64,000 nucleotides of DNA. Source: Pseudomonas nitroreducens TX1 (GTDB taxonomy: Bacteria > Pseudomonadota > Gammaproteobacteria > Pseudomonadales > Pseudomonadaceae). The DNA lies in contig NZ_AMZB01000093.1 of the NCBI RefSeq assembly GCF_000313755.1, forward strand, positions 1 to 64,000, written 5' to 3'. Shown piece by piece: positions 26,934 through 36,064 of the stretch. The notes under the pieces were generated by a model. The model ran no database searches. It was not told the DNA's origin and saw only the letters and a list, made by a program, of their open reading frames with translations. Numbering within the stretch: the stretch's first letter is position 1; each line of letters begins with the position of its first letter. The position numbers and the translations under genes are program-made.

Positions 26934-29048
26934 TTATCGAGCGGTGTCTTTTGCCACTGGGCGATCTGCACTGAGCGAAATCGCCTCAAGCTGAACATCA
27001 CCGCCGTTGCTCAGCAGGCGCAATTCAACCCGTTGCAGCGGATGAATCAAGGCGACTTTACCCACCAGCGAGAGCCTCGCACCTTGCGTACCCATCAGCG
27101 GGCCGGATGCGAGAGTAACCTGTTTACCTGAGGGCTCCTGACCCACCAGGTCCCAAGTGCCGACGGTCGTTGTACTCTGGCCCTGGCTGAAATAGTCGAT
27201 ACGGTGTTGATAGACACCCGCCGGAAGCTCGATGTAGGGGCCGAAACTCAGGTACCCAGCCAGGCCCGGTTCCTTGGGAATCAGGCGGTTACCTTGCAGT
27301 TTTCCAATGAGCGAAGGCAACTGTGCGGCGCTCCACTGAGCAGAAAAATTTCGCTGCTCCTGACTCAGCGGCGCTCCTACCGCGCTCCAGGCTGAGGCAG
27401 CGCGGTCCTTTGCGCAGATCAGATGAACAGTGTCCACCGAGCATTCGCCGGCAGTGATCGCTTGCTGGAAAAGCGGGGGCAGACCCAGTGAGTTGCGCAG
27501 AAAACCAGCTCTCACATACAGCTGGCCATTCTCGGCGGGATGCTGGGAAAAGGCGCTCTTCTGTTCGCAGCTCGTCGCTATTCGCGCCGTATAGGCGCTG
27601 TTGATCGTCAGGCCGAGATTGGCGGCGATGTACTGATAGCGAACGTAATCCTCCGTGGGCGTATCTCCGCAGCCATAGGCTGGATATATCTGAATGCCCT
27701 GCAGGCCTGCCAGCGCCGTGCGCCAGGGCTTCAGGTTCAGGGTTGCGGGAAGTTGACTAACGAACTGCACGCGCTCACGCAGTGGGCGGGTGTCATGCCA
27801 TTGCAGCAGAAGCGCCACGGTGATGATCGCCAAAATCGGATTGCTTTTGCGTCGGAGCAGCACTGCCAGAACAGCGAAAAGCACGCTGTAGCCAACAAGC
27901 CAGAAGAACCGGCCGCTGACACGAAATATGCCAAAGGCACCTTCCAGCCACCGGGGGGCATGCAGTTCCAGCAAAAGGTGCTGGCCCAGGAAGATACGAT
28001 TGCTGGCGGCGTAGAGTACGAATCCGGCAAGCACCAGCATCAGCGGAGCATGCCTGCGCACTGTGCTCAGCCATTCACCGGCATTCAGCACGAGGGCGAT
28101 CGGAATAAGCAGCAGAACGCCAGCCCCCAGGTAATTGAAACCTTCGTCCTGCCCGCCGGTAGCATCGATGGGGGCGCAGAACAGTCCGCCGCAGAATGGC
28201 GAAAGCAGGTTCAACGAGTAGACGCCAAAGCCTCCGGCGGCCGCTCCCTTTCCGATGAAGTATCCACCTGCGTACAGGATGGCCAGCAGCGCGATGAGCG
28301 ACGCGCCGACCCAATGCAGCCCCCGCCTGAGCGTCAATCTCGACAGTCGATAAAGACTCAGAAGCGTGGCAATGAAAAGTGGGTAGACCATGGCCAGCAG
28401 GTAGGGATGGACCAGCAGCGCACAGCAACTCAGGGCAATCAGGATGAGGCCGGCGCGACGAACGGTCCAGGCGCCATAATAAGCGCGAAAGTATGCCCCT
28501 AACGCCAGCAGCAAGAGAGCCTGGGTCATGAGCGCTGTGTGCCCCAGACGATGTGTGAGCGCTGGCCAGGTGAGCGCGAAGGCGGCGGCGAGCAGTGCGC
28601 CAGGCAGGTGGCGGATATTCAGTGATCGGATGAGAAATACCGCGGCGATTGCCTGCAACAGGTAGCTGAAGGCATGCCAGAGGCCGAAATAATGGAAGCC
28701 ATCCGGGAAGAGCGAGCGCAACGGTTTCAGCAATAACGCCAGCAGTGGAATGCTATCGGTGAAGGCAATGCTGGTGCCTTCGGGCGCATTCAGGCGAACC
28801 GACTTGAGCAGCGGAAAGTGCCAGTCGTCCTTTTCGAAGAACAACCAGCCCGCTACGTGAGAGGCGGCGTCGCCACCTTCAAAATAGAGGCCATGCCCAA
28901 CCAAAAAGGACAGCGGGTAAAGGTGCAGCACCAATGCCATGGCCAGCAGCAATCCTGCCAGATAGGCGGGGGCACCGGGCGTGTCATTCCACAGCCACGG
29001 GTGCGTGCGAAGGGGCGACAATGCGGGCAGCTTCTCGAACTGGCTCAT
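26934..29048 (-). CDS. GT-C-like polytopic membrane protein (DUF6311), copy B
   Basis: A 704-residue inner-membrane protein, first gene of the minus-strand unit and paralogous to copy A. It shows GTSIAFTDSIPLLALLLKPL near residue 95, a dozen hydrophobic segments to about residue 470, and a C-terminal soluble part with GYLSFGPYIELPAGVYQHRIDY and VGTWDLV. Three conserved-looking His in TWPALTHRLGHTAL are probably near the active site. Having two such proteins in one Gtr unit suggests two acceptors, two linkages, or sequential additions. The lipid donor would come from the GtrB-like enzyme. Confidence 0.72.
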   Translation of the reverse strand: MSQFEKLPALSPLRTHPWLWNDTPGAPAYLAGLLLAMALVLHLYPLSFLVGHGLYFEGGDAASHVAGWLFFEKDDWHFPLLKSVRLNAPEGTSIAFTDSIPLLALLLKPLRSLFPDGFHYFGLWHAFSYLLQAIAAVFLIRSLNIRHLPGALLAAAFALTWPALTHRLGHTALMTQALLLLALGAYFRAYYGAWTVRRAGLILIALSCCALLVHPYLLAMVYPLFIATLLSLYRLSRLTLRRGLHWVGASLIALLAILYAGGYFIGKGAAAGGFGVYSLNLLSPFCGGLFCAPIDATGGQDEGFNYLGAGVLLLIPIALVLNAGEWLSTVRRHAPLMLVLAGFVLYAASNRIFLGQHLLLELHAPRWLEGAFGIFRVSGRFFWLVGYSVLFAVLAVLLRRKSNPILAIITVALLLQWHDTRPLRERVQFVSQLPATLNLKPWRTALAGLQGIQIYPAYGCGDTPTEDYVRYQYIAANLGLTINSAYTARIATSCEQKSAFSQHPAENGQLYVRAGFLRNSLGLPPLFQQAITAGECSVDTVHLICAKDRAASAWSAVGAPLSQEQRNFSAQWSAAQLPSLIGKLQGNRLIPKEPGLAGYLSFGPYIELPAGVYQHRIDYFSQGQSTTTVGTWDLVGQEPSGKQVTLASGPLMGTQGARLSLVGKVALIHPLQRVELRLLSNGGDVQLEAISLSADRPVAKDTAR

Positions 29049-29604
29049 GTCGCAAGCCTGAGCGGCATGCTGGCAAGGATTGCCCGAGCGCCGAAACCGC
29101 AGTCGTGCCGCGTCAATATGAGCGAACGCCCCTGTGCCAGCAGCGACGGGGGAGAGCTCAGCAGCGATAGCAGAAATGGCGGATTGCGCATGGGCGTGGC
29201 CGATCTGAAAACCCGGTCGGCTAGGCTATCGGAATGCAGGATCATGAGCCAGCGTCGAGTGCCGGCGCGACCTTCCCGCGGGGTGCGTGGACAATCGAGC
29301 GGGTTGGGGCCGCCAATCGCACGAGACTGGCGCCTGGTCCTCTGGGGGAAGACGCGCAGTCTGGCGGCCATGCTGCCGGTTTCCGAAAACGACCGTTCAG
29401 TCAGGAATAGAGCGATTGCGCTTGGCCAGTTCCACGTGTTTGGCAACTGTACGGACGGGTTATCGCCTGAGGTGTACTCAATGTCTGCAGATGCTTGCCA
29501 GCGCCTCGAAGAACTGGTGCTATGCATGCCTTCCTTGAAAAGCGCACCGGTCAAGCCGGTCGTGTCATAACAAAAAACAGCGCGGGAACGGGGCCTGCGT
29601 CCGC
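29049..29604. other. 556-bp divergent region between the Gtr-like and D-rhamnan loci
   Basis: Separates the minus-strand Gtr-like unit from the plus-strand polysaccharide unit and must carry both promoters. Open frames cross it on both strands, notably one on the minus strand at 29045-29554, but they have no family resemblance, no clear ribosome site and no signal or membrane features. I call no gene. About 30 bp before the glycosyltransferase there is an A-rich CATAACAAAAAACAG. Confidence 0.4.
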
Positions 29605-31053
29605 ATGATGGATCTGCTTATTCTCATTGGCTCGAAAATCAGCCAGGACACCATCCATAGCTCGCTGGGCAAGCCGGAATACAGTTACTACTTCCTTTTG
29701 AAGGAGTTCTTGCCGGCCTTCGAAGCGATCGGCACGGTGGTCGAAGTGCGCAGCATCGCCGAGGTCGAGGCGCTCTATGATCAGCACCATGCGGCCGGCC
29801 GGCCGGTGGTGTTCATCAGCGTAAGCCCGCCGCAACAGACGCCGCTTGGCCTGCGTTGCCCGACTGTTCCGCTGTTCGCCTGGGAGTTCGACAGCCTGCC
29901 CAACATCGCCTGGGAGGGCGATCCTCGTAACGACTGGCGCTATGTCTTCGAGCGCGTTCAGGGCGCCATCGCGACGAGTCGGGAGGCCGCCGCCCTGGTC
30001 GCCGCGCAACATCGTCATCTGCCTGTGCTGGCGGCACCCGCTCCGATCTGGGAGCGCTTCGGTGCAGGCAAGGTCGCGCCCGTTCGCCTGGCCCAGGGTG
30101 AGCGACGCATCCCGTTCTCGGGCGTTGTCATCGACAGTCCGCTGCTGGGGCTCAGCGCCGATGGCCTGGTTCGCCGCGCGGAAGCGCCGCAGCCTGCGGC
30201 GGAGACCGTGGACGTACCAAGGCCACCGTCGCGCTGGAAGCAGCGGTTGGAGATTGGCCGGCTTCTATTCGACGGCTGGCGCCGTGAGGTGTTCGGCCGG
30301 GCGGAAGTCGCCGCTCCCAGCGTTCCGACGCCGCCTGCGCCGCAGGTTCGCGATGTCCTGGTGGATGGTGTGGTGTACACCACGGTTCTCAATCCTGCCG
30401 ATGGGCGGAAGAACTGGATCGACCTGATCACCGCCTTCTGCTGGGCGTTCCGTGATACGCCCGATGCCGTGTTGCTGGTGAAGATGACCCACCACGACCT
30501 GGAACATTACCGGGTCGTGCTGATGACGCTGCTGTCCCGTCTGGCCCCCTTCTCCTGCCGGGTGGTCGTCCTGCACGGCTTCCTCGAGGACGAGCAGTAC
30601 CAGGCGATGGTCTCGGCCACCGACTACTACGTGAATGCCTCGTCGTGCGAGGGCCTTTGCCTGCCGTTGATGGAGTTTCTCAGTGCGGGGAAACCGGCGC
30701 TGGCACCGCGGCATACGGCGATGGCCGATTACCTGGATGAACGCATGGCGTTCGTTGTCGAGGGTGCGCTGGAGCCGACCTGCTGGCCCCACGACCCCAC
30801 CGGAATGCTCGTCACGCACCGGCACCGGCTGAACTGGCAGTCGCTGATGGAAGCGTTCCGCCGCAGTCACGTGGTGGCGACCCGCGAGCCGCAGGTCTAT
30901 GTGCAGATGTCGCGTGCTGCCAGCAAGCGCATGGAGGCGTTCAGCTCCCTGCAGGCGGTGGCGAGCGCGTTGCAAGCCTTCCTGGGCGATGTGCTGGATG
31001 CCGATCACGTGGTGCCGGCTCCTGCCCGCATCGCCGGAGGGATGGCAGAATGA
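29605..31053 (+). CDS. GT4-like glycosyltransferase, tandem copy 1
   Basis: A 482-residue soluble glycosyltransferase. The N-terminal half has KPEYSYYFLLKEFLPAF and CPTVPLFAWEFDSLPNI; the GT-B C-terminal half has NPADGRKNWIDLITAFCWAF, LHGFLEDEQYQAMVSATDYYVNASSCEGLCLPLMEFLSAGKPALAP with the EX7E-type donor site. About 100 residues between the halves are variable and Pro-rich. Its stop overlaps the next gene's ATG (ATGA). It is the first gene upstream of the D-rhamnan genes and likely adds or caps a residue on that polymer; donor and acceptor are unknown. A second ATG lies one codon on. Confidence 0.8.
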   Translation: MMDLLILIGSKISQDTIHSSLGKPEYSYYFLLKEFLPAFEAIGTVVEVRSIAEVEALYDQHHAAGRPVVFISVSPPQQTPLGLRCPTVPLFAWEFDSLPNIAWEGDPRNDWRYVFERVQGAIATSREAAALVAAQHRHLPVLAAPAPIWERFGAGKVAPVRLAQGERRIPFSGVVIDSPLLGLSADGLVRRAEAPQPAAETVDVPRPPSRWKQRLEIGRLLFDGWRREVFGRAEVAAPSVPTPPAPQVRDVLVDGVVYTTVLNPADGRKNWIDLITAFCWAFRDTPDAVLLVKMTHHDLEHYRVVLMTLLSRLAPFSCRVVVLHGFLEDEQYQAMVSATDYYVNASSCEGLCLPLMEFLSAGKPALAPRHTAMADYLDERMAFVVEGALEPTCWPHDPTGMLVTHRHRLNWQSLMEAFRRSHVVATREPQVYVQMSRAASKRMEAFSSLQAVASALQAFLGDVLDADHVVPAPARIAGGMAE

Positions 31054-32555
31054 GATTTCTGGTTCACTCCGAGGTCAACAGCGCGCAAATCGAAGCGAGC
31101 CTGGGGCTGCCGGACTACAGCTACTACTTCGTGCTCAAGGAGTTCCTCCCGCTGCTGCGCGGCCTGGGCGAAGTCGCGGTGGTGGAGCGGGTCGAGGATG
31201 TCGATGCGCTCTATCGCCAAGCGCTCGATCGCGGCGAGCAATGCGTGTTCCTCAGCTTTACGCCTCCGCACAAGACGCCATTGAATCTGCAGTGCCCGAC
31301 CGTTCCGGTGTTCGCCTGGGAGTTCGATTCCATTCCCAACCAGTCGTGGTTGGAGGACGAGCGGCAGAACTGGGCGGCGGTATTGCAGCGCTGTGGTCGC
31401 GCCATCACCCATTCCGGGCTTACTGTCGAGGCTACGCAGGCCGAACTGGGCGCAGCGTTCCCAGTGGTTTCGATCCCCGCGCCGGTGTGGGACAAGTTTG
31501 CCTCCCTGCGCCAGCAGCCCGTCGGCCTGCCAAGCGAGCCGGTGGTCCTGACCGTTCGCTCCGGCGTAGTCGTGGATACCCATGACCTGTCGCTGGCTCC
31601 CTATATTCCCAATACCGATGCTGTCACCCGCGCAGTTGCCAGTGCGCGCGCCCGCGAACTGCCGGCGGCAAAGACCGAACCTGCGGAGCCTCGCGCAGCC
31701 GGGCGCCAGTCGCTGGCGCGTATCACCTTGCGTTACCTGGTGGAGTGGTATCGCCTGGCCTGGCGAGCGCCGGTGCCGGTTCTACCGCACGCCGCAGAGC
31801 CCGCGCCCGCACGCATGGAGCCGCCCAACCCGGTGGAACCCGGCGGCCTGCCGGATGTGGACGTGGATGAAGAGGCGATGCCACCGCTGCCATTGGGCGA
31901 GCATCGGTTGACCCTGTCCGGCGTGGTCTTCACGGCCGTGTTCAATCCGTACGATGGCCGCAAGAACTGGGTCGACATGCTCACCGCGTTCTGCAGTGCC
32001 TTCCGCGACACTCCCGAAGCCACGCTGCTGTTCAAGCTGGGCCACCACGAGTACGAGTCGGCGATGAATGACATGCTGATGTGCATGGCGCGCATGCCGG
32101 CCTTCCAGTGCCGTGTCGTGTTGTTGCACGGCTATCTGGATCGTTCCGAATTCGACGAGCTGATCCGACATACCGCATATATCGTCAATGCCTCGCACGG
32201 CGAGGGCCAGTGTCTGCCGCTGATGGAGTTCCTCAGTTGCGGCAAGCCGGCGATTGCTCCTCGGCATTCGGCGATGGCTGACTACATCGACGAGAGCGTC
32301 GCCTTCGAAGTGGCCACTTGGCTGGATGCGACCGCCTGGCCGCACGATCCACGGCTGGCTTACCGCACGCTGCGTCACCAGATCAACTGGGCCTCGCTGG
32401 TGGAAGCCTATCGTGCCGCCTTCCAATGCTACACGGCGCAGCCAGAGCGCTATAAGCGCATGTCGGATGCAGCAATGGAACGAATGCGCACGCACTGCTC
32501 GCTGGCGGCTGGTCGTGGTCGCCTCGAGGCGTTTCTGGCCACAAGCGCTGCCTGA
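31050..32555 (+). CDS. GT4-like glycosyltransferase, tandem copy 2
   Basis: A 501-residue paralogue of the preceding gene. Shared blocks include LGLPDYSYYFVLKEFLP, CPTVPVFAWEFDSIPN, NPYDGRKNWVDMLTAFCSAF and SHGEGQCLPLMEFLSCGKPAIAPRHSAMADYID. The variable linker (about residues 180-290) is longer and acidic-Pro rich (EPAPARMEPPNPVEPGG). Residues differ at the donor loop (CEGLC versus GEGQC), so the donors or linkages may differ. Translation is coupled to the previous gene by a 4-bp overlap. PAO1 also has several glycosyltransferase, methyltransferase and acyltransferase genes directly upstream of rmd. Confidence 0.8.
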   Translation: MRFLVHSEVNSAQIEASLGLPDYSYYFVLKEFLPLLRGLGEVAVVERVEDVDALYRQALDRGEQCVFLSFTPPHKTPLNLQCPTVPVFAWEFDSIPNQSWLEDERQNWAAVLQRCGRAITHSGLTVEATQAELGAAFPVVSIPAPVWDKFASLRQQPVGLPSEPVVLTVRSGVVVDTHDLSLAPYIPNTDAVTRAVASARARELPAAKTEPAEPRAAGRQSLARITLRYLVEWYRLAWRAPVPVLPHAAEPAPARMEPPNPVEPGGLPDVDVDEEAMPPLPLGEHRLTLSGVVFTAVFNPYDGRKNWVDMLTAFCSAFRDTPEATLLFKLGHHEYESAMNDMLMCMARMPAFQCRVVLLHGYLDRSEFDELIRHTAYIVNASHGEGQCLPLMEFLSCGKPAIAPRHSAMADYIDESVAFEVATWLDATAWPHDPRLAYRTLRHQINWASLVEAYRAAFQCYTAQPERYKRMSDAAMERMRTHCSLAAGRGRLEAFLATSAA

Positions 32556-32594
32556 AGGCGCCGCGGCACATACGAAGTCATAGCGGGAGCTGAC

Positions 32595-33425
32595 ATGCTG
32601 GAGTTCATCAAAAGCCTGGGGCGCAAGCCGGTACCCCTTACCGAACCGCAGGAGGCCGCGCCGCCGCCTGCCGTGCCGGTGGAGGACCTGTCGACGCTCA
32701 CCGATACCTACCTCAGCGGCTGGTTCCACCAGGAAACCGATGAGCTGTTCGAGGGCTTTCCGATCAGTGCGCAGGACTCGGTGCTGGATATCGGCTGTGG
32801 CGACGGTCCCTTCGTACAGTTCTGCGCCCAGCGTGGCGCCGAGGTGATCTTCGCCGACATCGACGCCGACAAGGTGGCCGGCGTCGAGCGCGCCCTGCAG
32901 GGCTCCAATGTGCGGGCCATGCTGCCGCTGGTCACCGATGCGAACCCGATTCCGCTGCCCGATGCGCGGGTGGACAAGGTCGTGGCGATGGAGGTGCTGG
33001 AGCACGTCGAGGACCCGGCCCAGTTCATGAGCGAACTGGTCCGCGTCGGCAAACCCGGCGCGCTCTACCTGATCACCGTGCCCGACCCCCTGGGGGAAAG
33101 CGTGCAGAAGGAACTGGCTCCTCCTGCCTATTTCGAACATCCCAACCATATTCGAGTGTTCGAGCGCGAAGCCTTCGAGCAGCTGATCCGCGATGCGGGG
33201 CTGGTCATCGAGCGCCAGGCCCACTACGGCTTCTACTGGTCGGTGTGGTGGTTCTTCTTCTGGGCGTGCAAGCAGGACCTGTCGCCGCCGTGGCACCCGC
33301 TGCTCGATAGCTGGACGCGCACCTGGAACATGATGCTGGCCACCGAAGAAGGCCCGCGCATCAAGAAGGCCCTGGATCGCGCCATGCCCAAGAGCCAGGC
33401 GATCATTGCGCGCAAGCCTTTGTAG
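32595..33425 (+). CDS. SAM-dependent methyltransferase of the D-rhamnan locus
   Basis: A 276-residue class I methyltransferase. Motif I is VLDIGCGDGPFVQFCA (about residues 63-78), the acidic loop IFADIDADKV follows, and KVVAMEVLEHVEDPAQFM is motif II/post. The C-terminal part with YWSVWWFFFWACK is hydrophobic and may touch the membrane. It is the third gene of the unit, 39 bp after the second glycosyltransferase. In PAO1 a methyltransferase next to the A-band genes is linked to O-methylation of rhamnan, so terminal methylation is the best guess here. Confidence 0.82.
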   Translation: MLEFIKSLGRKPVPLTEPQEAAPPPAVPVEDLSTLTDTYLSGWFHQETDELFEGFPISAQDSVLDIGCGDGPFVQFCAQRGAEVIFADIDADKVAGVERALQGSNVRAMLPLVTDANPIPLPDARVDKVVAMEVLEHVEDPAQFMSELVRVGKPGALYLITVPDPLGESVQKELAPPAYFEHPNHIRVFEREAFEQLIRDAGLVIERQAHYGFYWSVWWFFFWACKQDLSPPWHPLLDSWTRTWNMMLATEEGPRIKKALDRAMPKSQAIIARKPL

Positions 33426-33462
33426 GCAGGAGAGTCGTGCAGATGAACACCCGGTGCAGCCA

Positions 33463-34620
33463 ATGAGCAAGGGGCGGATTGCCGACATCGAGATCCTGCG
33501 CGCCTTCGCAGTACTCTTCGTGGTGCTGCACCATGCCCATGGCAATCTGATTTCCTGGGCTTCGCCGCGCTTCGATGCGTTGACTGCGCATTTTTCCGGC
33601 GGCTTTGGCGTGGACCTGTTCCTCGCCATTTCCGGTTTCGTCATCGCCCGTGATCTGCTGCCGCGCCTGGGAGCTGCTGCGCAAGCCGGCACGGCATGGC
33701 GTTGCATTCTCGCCTTCTGGGTGCGTCGCGCCTGGCGCTTGTTGCCTTCGGCCTGGTTCTGGCTCGTGGCTGTTCTGCTGGCGGTCGTGTACTTCAATCG
33801 CACGGGCGTGTTCGGCACCTGGGGCGCCAACCTGGATGCGACTTATGCAGGCGTGCTGCAGTTCGCCAACTGGCGCTTTGCCGAGACGTTCATGCGCAGC
33901 GAGTACGGCGCCAGCTTCGTTTACTGGAGCCTGTCGCTGGAGGAGCAGTTCTACATCGCGCTGCCGCTGCTTGCTCTGCTGGCTCGCCGTTGGCTGGTCT
34001 ACGTACTGGTCTTTCTGGTGGCGTACCAGTTGTTCGCCTCCCGCGGTCTGCTGATGGTGATGTTCCGCAGCGACGCCCTGATGCTCGGCGTATTGCTGGC
34101 AATCTGGAGCCGGACGGCTTCCTACGAGCGCCTGCGCACGCTCCTGCCCGCCCGCGGTGGCAGCCTGTTGCTGGCTGCCTTTAGTCTGCTCATGGGAGCC
34201 TTCTGGTCGGACACCCTGGACGTGGGCACCTACAAGTTCAGCCTGGTGGCGATCTGTTCCATCGTGCTGGTCTGGCTGGCGTCCTATGACGCGGAACTGT
34301 TCATTGCGCCGGGACCCTGGCGCCGGGCAGCGATCTGGGTTGGTACGCGCTCCTATGCCATCTACCTCATCCATGTGCCGGTGTTCTTCGCCGTCCGCGA
34401 ATGCTGGTCGCGCCTGTATCCGCAACTGCCCGTGGATGAGCGCTTCTTCTATCCCTTCGTGCTGTCCGCGGCGGCATTGATCGTCGTACTGAGCGAGCTG
34501 AACTTCCGCCTGCTGGAAACTCCACTGCGTCGTCGCGGAGCCTTGATGGCGCGGCGAGTGGCGGGTGAGACGCCGGAGCCCTCGGGTGGCCTGGCAGTTG
34601 AGCAGGGGCTGGGGCGGTGA
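33463..34620 (+). CDS. acyltransferase family 3 membrane protein, copy 1
   Basis: A 385-residue integral membrane O-acyltransferase (acyltransferase 3 family) with about ten transmembrane segments. It has the signature RAFAVLFVVLHHAHGN with the catalytic His near residue 24, then GGFGVDLFLAISGFVIA and YWSLSLEEQFYIALPLL. It moves acetyl or another acyl group across the membrane to sugars. The ATG at 33463 overlaps the TGA of a preceding mini-frame (ATGAACACC... at 33443), which has its own AGGAGA site, so translation may be coupled. Placement suggests acylation of the rhamnan. Confidence 0.83.
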   Translation: MSKGRIADIEILRAFAVLFVVLHHAHGNLISWASPRFDALTAHFSGGFGVDLFLAISGFVIARDLLPRLGAAAQAGTAWRCILAFWVRRAWRLLPSAWFWLVAVLLAVVYFNRTGVFGTWGANLDATYAGVLQFANWRFAETFMRSEYGASFVYWSLSLEEQFYIALPLLALLARRWLVYVLVFLVAYQLFASRGLLMVMFRSDALMLGVLLAIWSRTASYERLRTLLPARGGSLLLAAFSLLMGAFWSDTLDVGTYKFSLVAICSIVLVWLASYDAELFIAPGPWRRAAIWVGTRSYAIYLIHVPVFFAVRECWSRLYPQLPVDERFFYPFVLSAAALIVVLSELNFRLLETPLRRRGALMARRVAGETPEPSGGLAVEQGLGR

Positions 34621-34693
34621 TCTTCGGGAGATGGCCGGCATCGGCCGGCAAACGGCTTCCCATGCAGGAAGTGAGGAAAGTCGAGGACTGCGC

Positions 34694-35926
34694 ATGAGCC
34701 AGGGAAAAAATCTGGAGATCGAGTACCTGCGGGCCTTCGCTATCGGCATGACCCTGTTGTGCCACGTGCCGATGCTGTTGCCCTATTACGACGGGATCTT
34801 CGCCAGCTTCTTCAATGTGTACATGCCCTGGTCGGGCGTAGACCTGTTCTTCTGCATCTCCGGCTACATCGTCTGCAAAAGCTATCTGGACTATTTCGAT
34901 CAGCATCGGCAGCAGGGCAGCTATGCCATCGCGGCCCAGAGCTTCTGGCTGCGGCGCCTCTACCGGCTGCTGCCTACTGCCTGGTTGTGGATCCTGATTC
35001 CCCTGGCACTCTCGGTGCTGTTCAATCGCAGTGGCGCTTTTGGTTCCTGGTTCGAGAACCTGCGCAGCTTTGCGGCTGTGGCGACCTTCACTGGCAACCT
35101 GGCGAATCAGTACAACGGCATGCTGGGTCCCAATGCGGTCTACTGGAGCCTGGCGCTGGAAGAGCAGTTCTACTTCCTGTTGCCGTTCTTCCTGCTCTGC
35201 GTGACGGCCTTCCGCTGGCGCGTCGGGCTCCTGCTGGCGCTGATCGCCTTGCAGTTCGGTCTGGATCGCAACATGTTCGGCACGCCGACCAGCGCCATGC
35301 TCAATTCCTTCCGGCTCGACGCGATGATGTGGGGCGTGCTGCTGTGCCTGGCGGGCCGTACACCGTTGCTTCGTCAATTCGAGCCCACCTTCCTGGGCAA
35401 CAACACCTGGCTGCGACTGGCATTCGCCGGCGTGCTGTTCTACCTGCTGGGAGCGATCCCCGGGCAACTCATCGCGATGCCTATCGCTGTGGGGTTGATT
35501 GCCATCGTGGCATTGCTGCTGGTGTGGATTGCCAGCTACCAGCAGGGGTATCTGTACTGCCCGGCGGTGCTGTCGCGGCCACTGCTCTGGCTGGGCTCCC
35601 GCTCCTACGGCCTGTATGTCATCCATATTTGCGCCTATCACGCGAGCCGAGAGATCTGGTACCGCTTTGCCGCCGCGCAAGGTGTCGAGCTCGACAAGTC
35701 CTTCACGCCGGAACTGGTGGTGACTGCATTGGCGATTGCGTTGATCGCCAGTGAGCTGAATTATCGATTTGTCGAAGAGCCGCTGCGCCGCAAAGGTGCG
35801 CGGATTGCGCGGGAACGTCTGGAGCGGTTTTCCGGCGGTGGTCCCGTTGTTGACGCCCCGCATCCGGACACTCAGCCGGATGCGGGAAATCGGACCGACG
35901 GAGTGAATGCGCGTGCATCCGAGTGA
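34694..35926 (+). CDS. acyltransferase family 3 membrane protein, copy 2
   Basis: A 410-residue paralogue of the preceding acyltransferase. It shows YLRAFAIGMTLLCHVPM with a matching His, WSGVDLFFCISGYIVCKSYLDYF, and YWSLALEEQFYFLLPFF, plus about ten membrane segments and a Pro/Asp-rich tail. The ATG at 34694 is preceded by GAGGA; the longer frame from 34565 overlaps the previous gene without homology. The two copies may act on different positions or on the terminal residue. Confidence 0.83.
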   Translation: MSQGKNLEIEYLRAFAIGMTLLCHVPMLLPYYDGIFASFFNVYMPWSGVDLFFCISGYIVCKSYLDYFDQHRQQGSYAIAAQSFWLRRLYRLLPTAWLWILIPLALSVLFNRSGAFGSWFENLRSFAAVATFTGNLANQYNGMLGPNAVYWSLALEEQFYFLLPFFLLCVTAFRWRVGLLLALIALQFGLDRNMFGTPTSAMLNSFRLDAMMWGVLLCLAGRTPLLRQFEPTFLGNNTWLRLAFAGVLFYLLGAIPGQLIAMPIAVGLIAIVALLLVWIASYQQGYLYCPAVLSRPLLWLGSRSYGLYVIHICAYHASREIWYRFAAAQGVELDKSFTPELVVTALAIALIASELNYRFVEEPLRRKGARIARERLERFSGGGPVVDAPHPDTQPDAGNRTDGVNARASE

Positions 35927-36064
35927 GCATTGCAGGTTCGGTCATTGCAAACCTCGGGACGGTTTTCGGGTCATAACAGGCGAAAAGCGCGGCTCAATTG
36001 CTCGTGACCAACCGGTCAGCCATTTTGGGTTCCTTTCCTTTAGAACAATCAGAGAGACTGGCCT

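Noticed and set aside
29045-29554. 169-codon minus-strand open frame
   Set aside because: It overlaps the DUF6311 start by a few bases. No recognisable family and no Shine-Dalgarno; kept only as an unexplained region.
28818-29570. 250-codon plus-strand open frame
   Set aside because: It overlaps the DUF6311 start on the opposite strand and has no protein-family signal.
31782-33830. 682-codon minus-strand open frame
   Set aside because: It spans three real plus-strand genes and has no domain or ribosome site.
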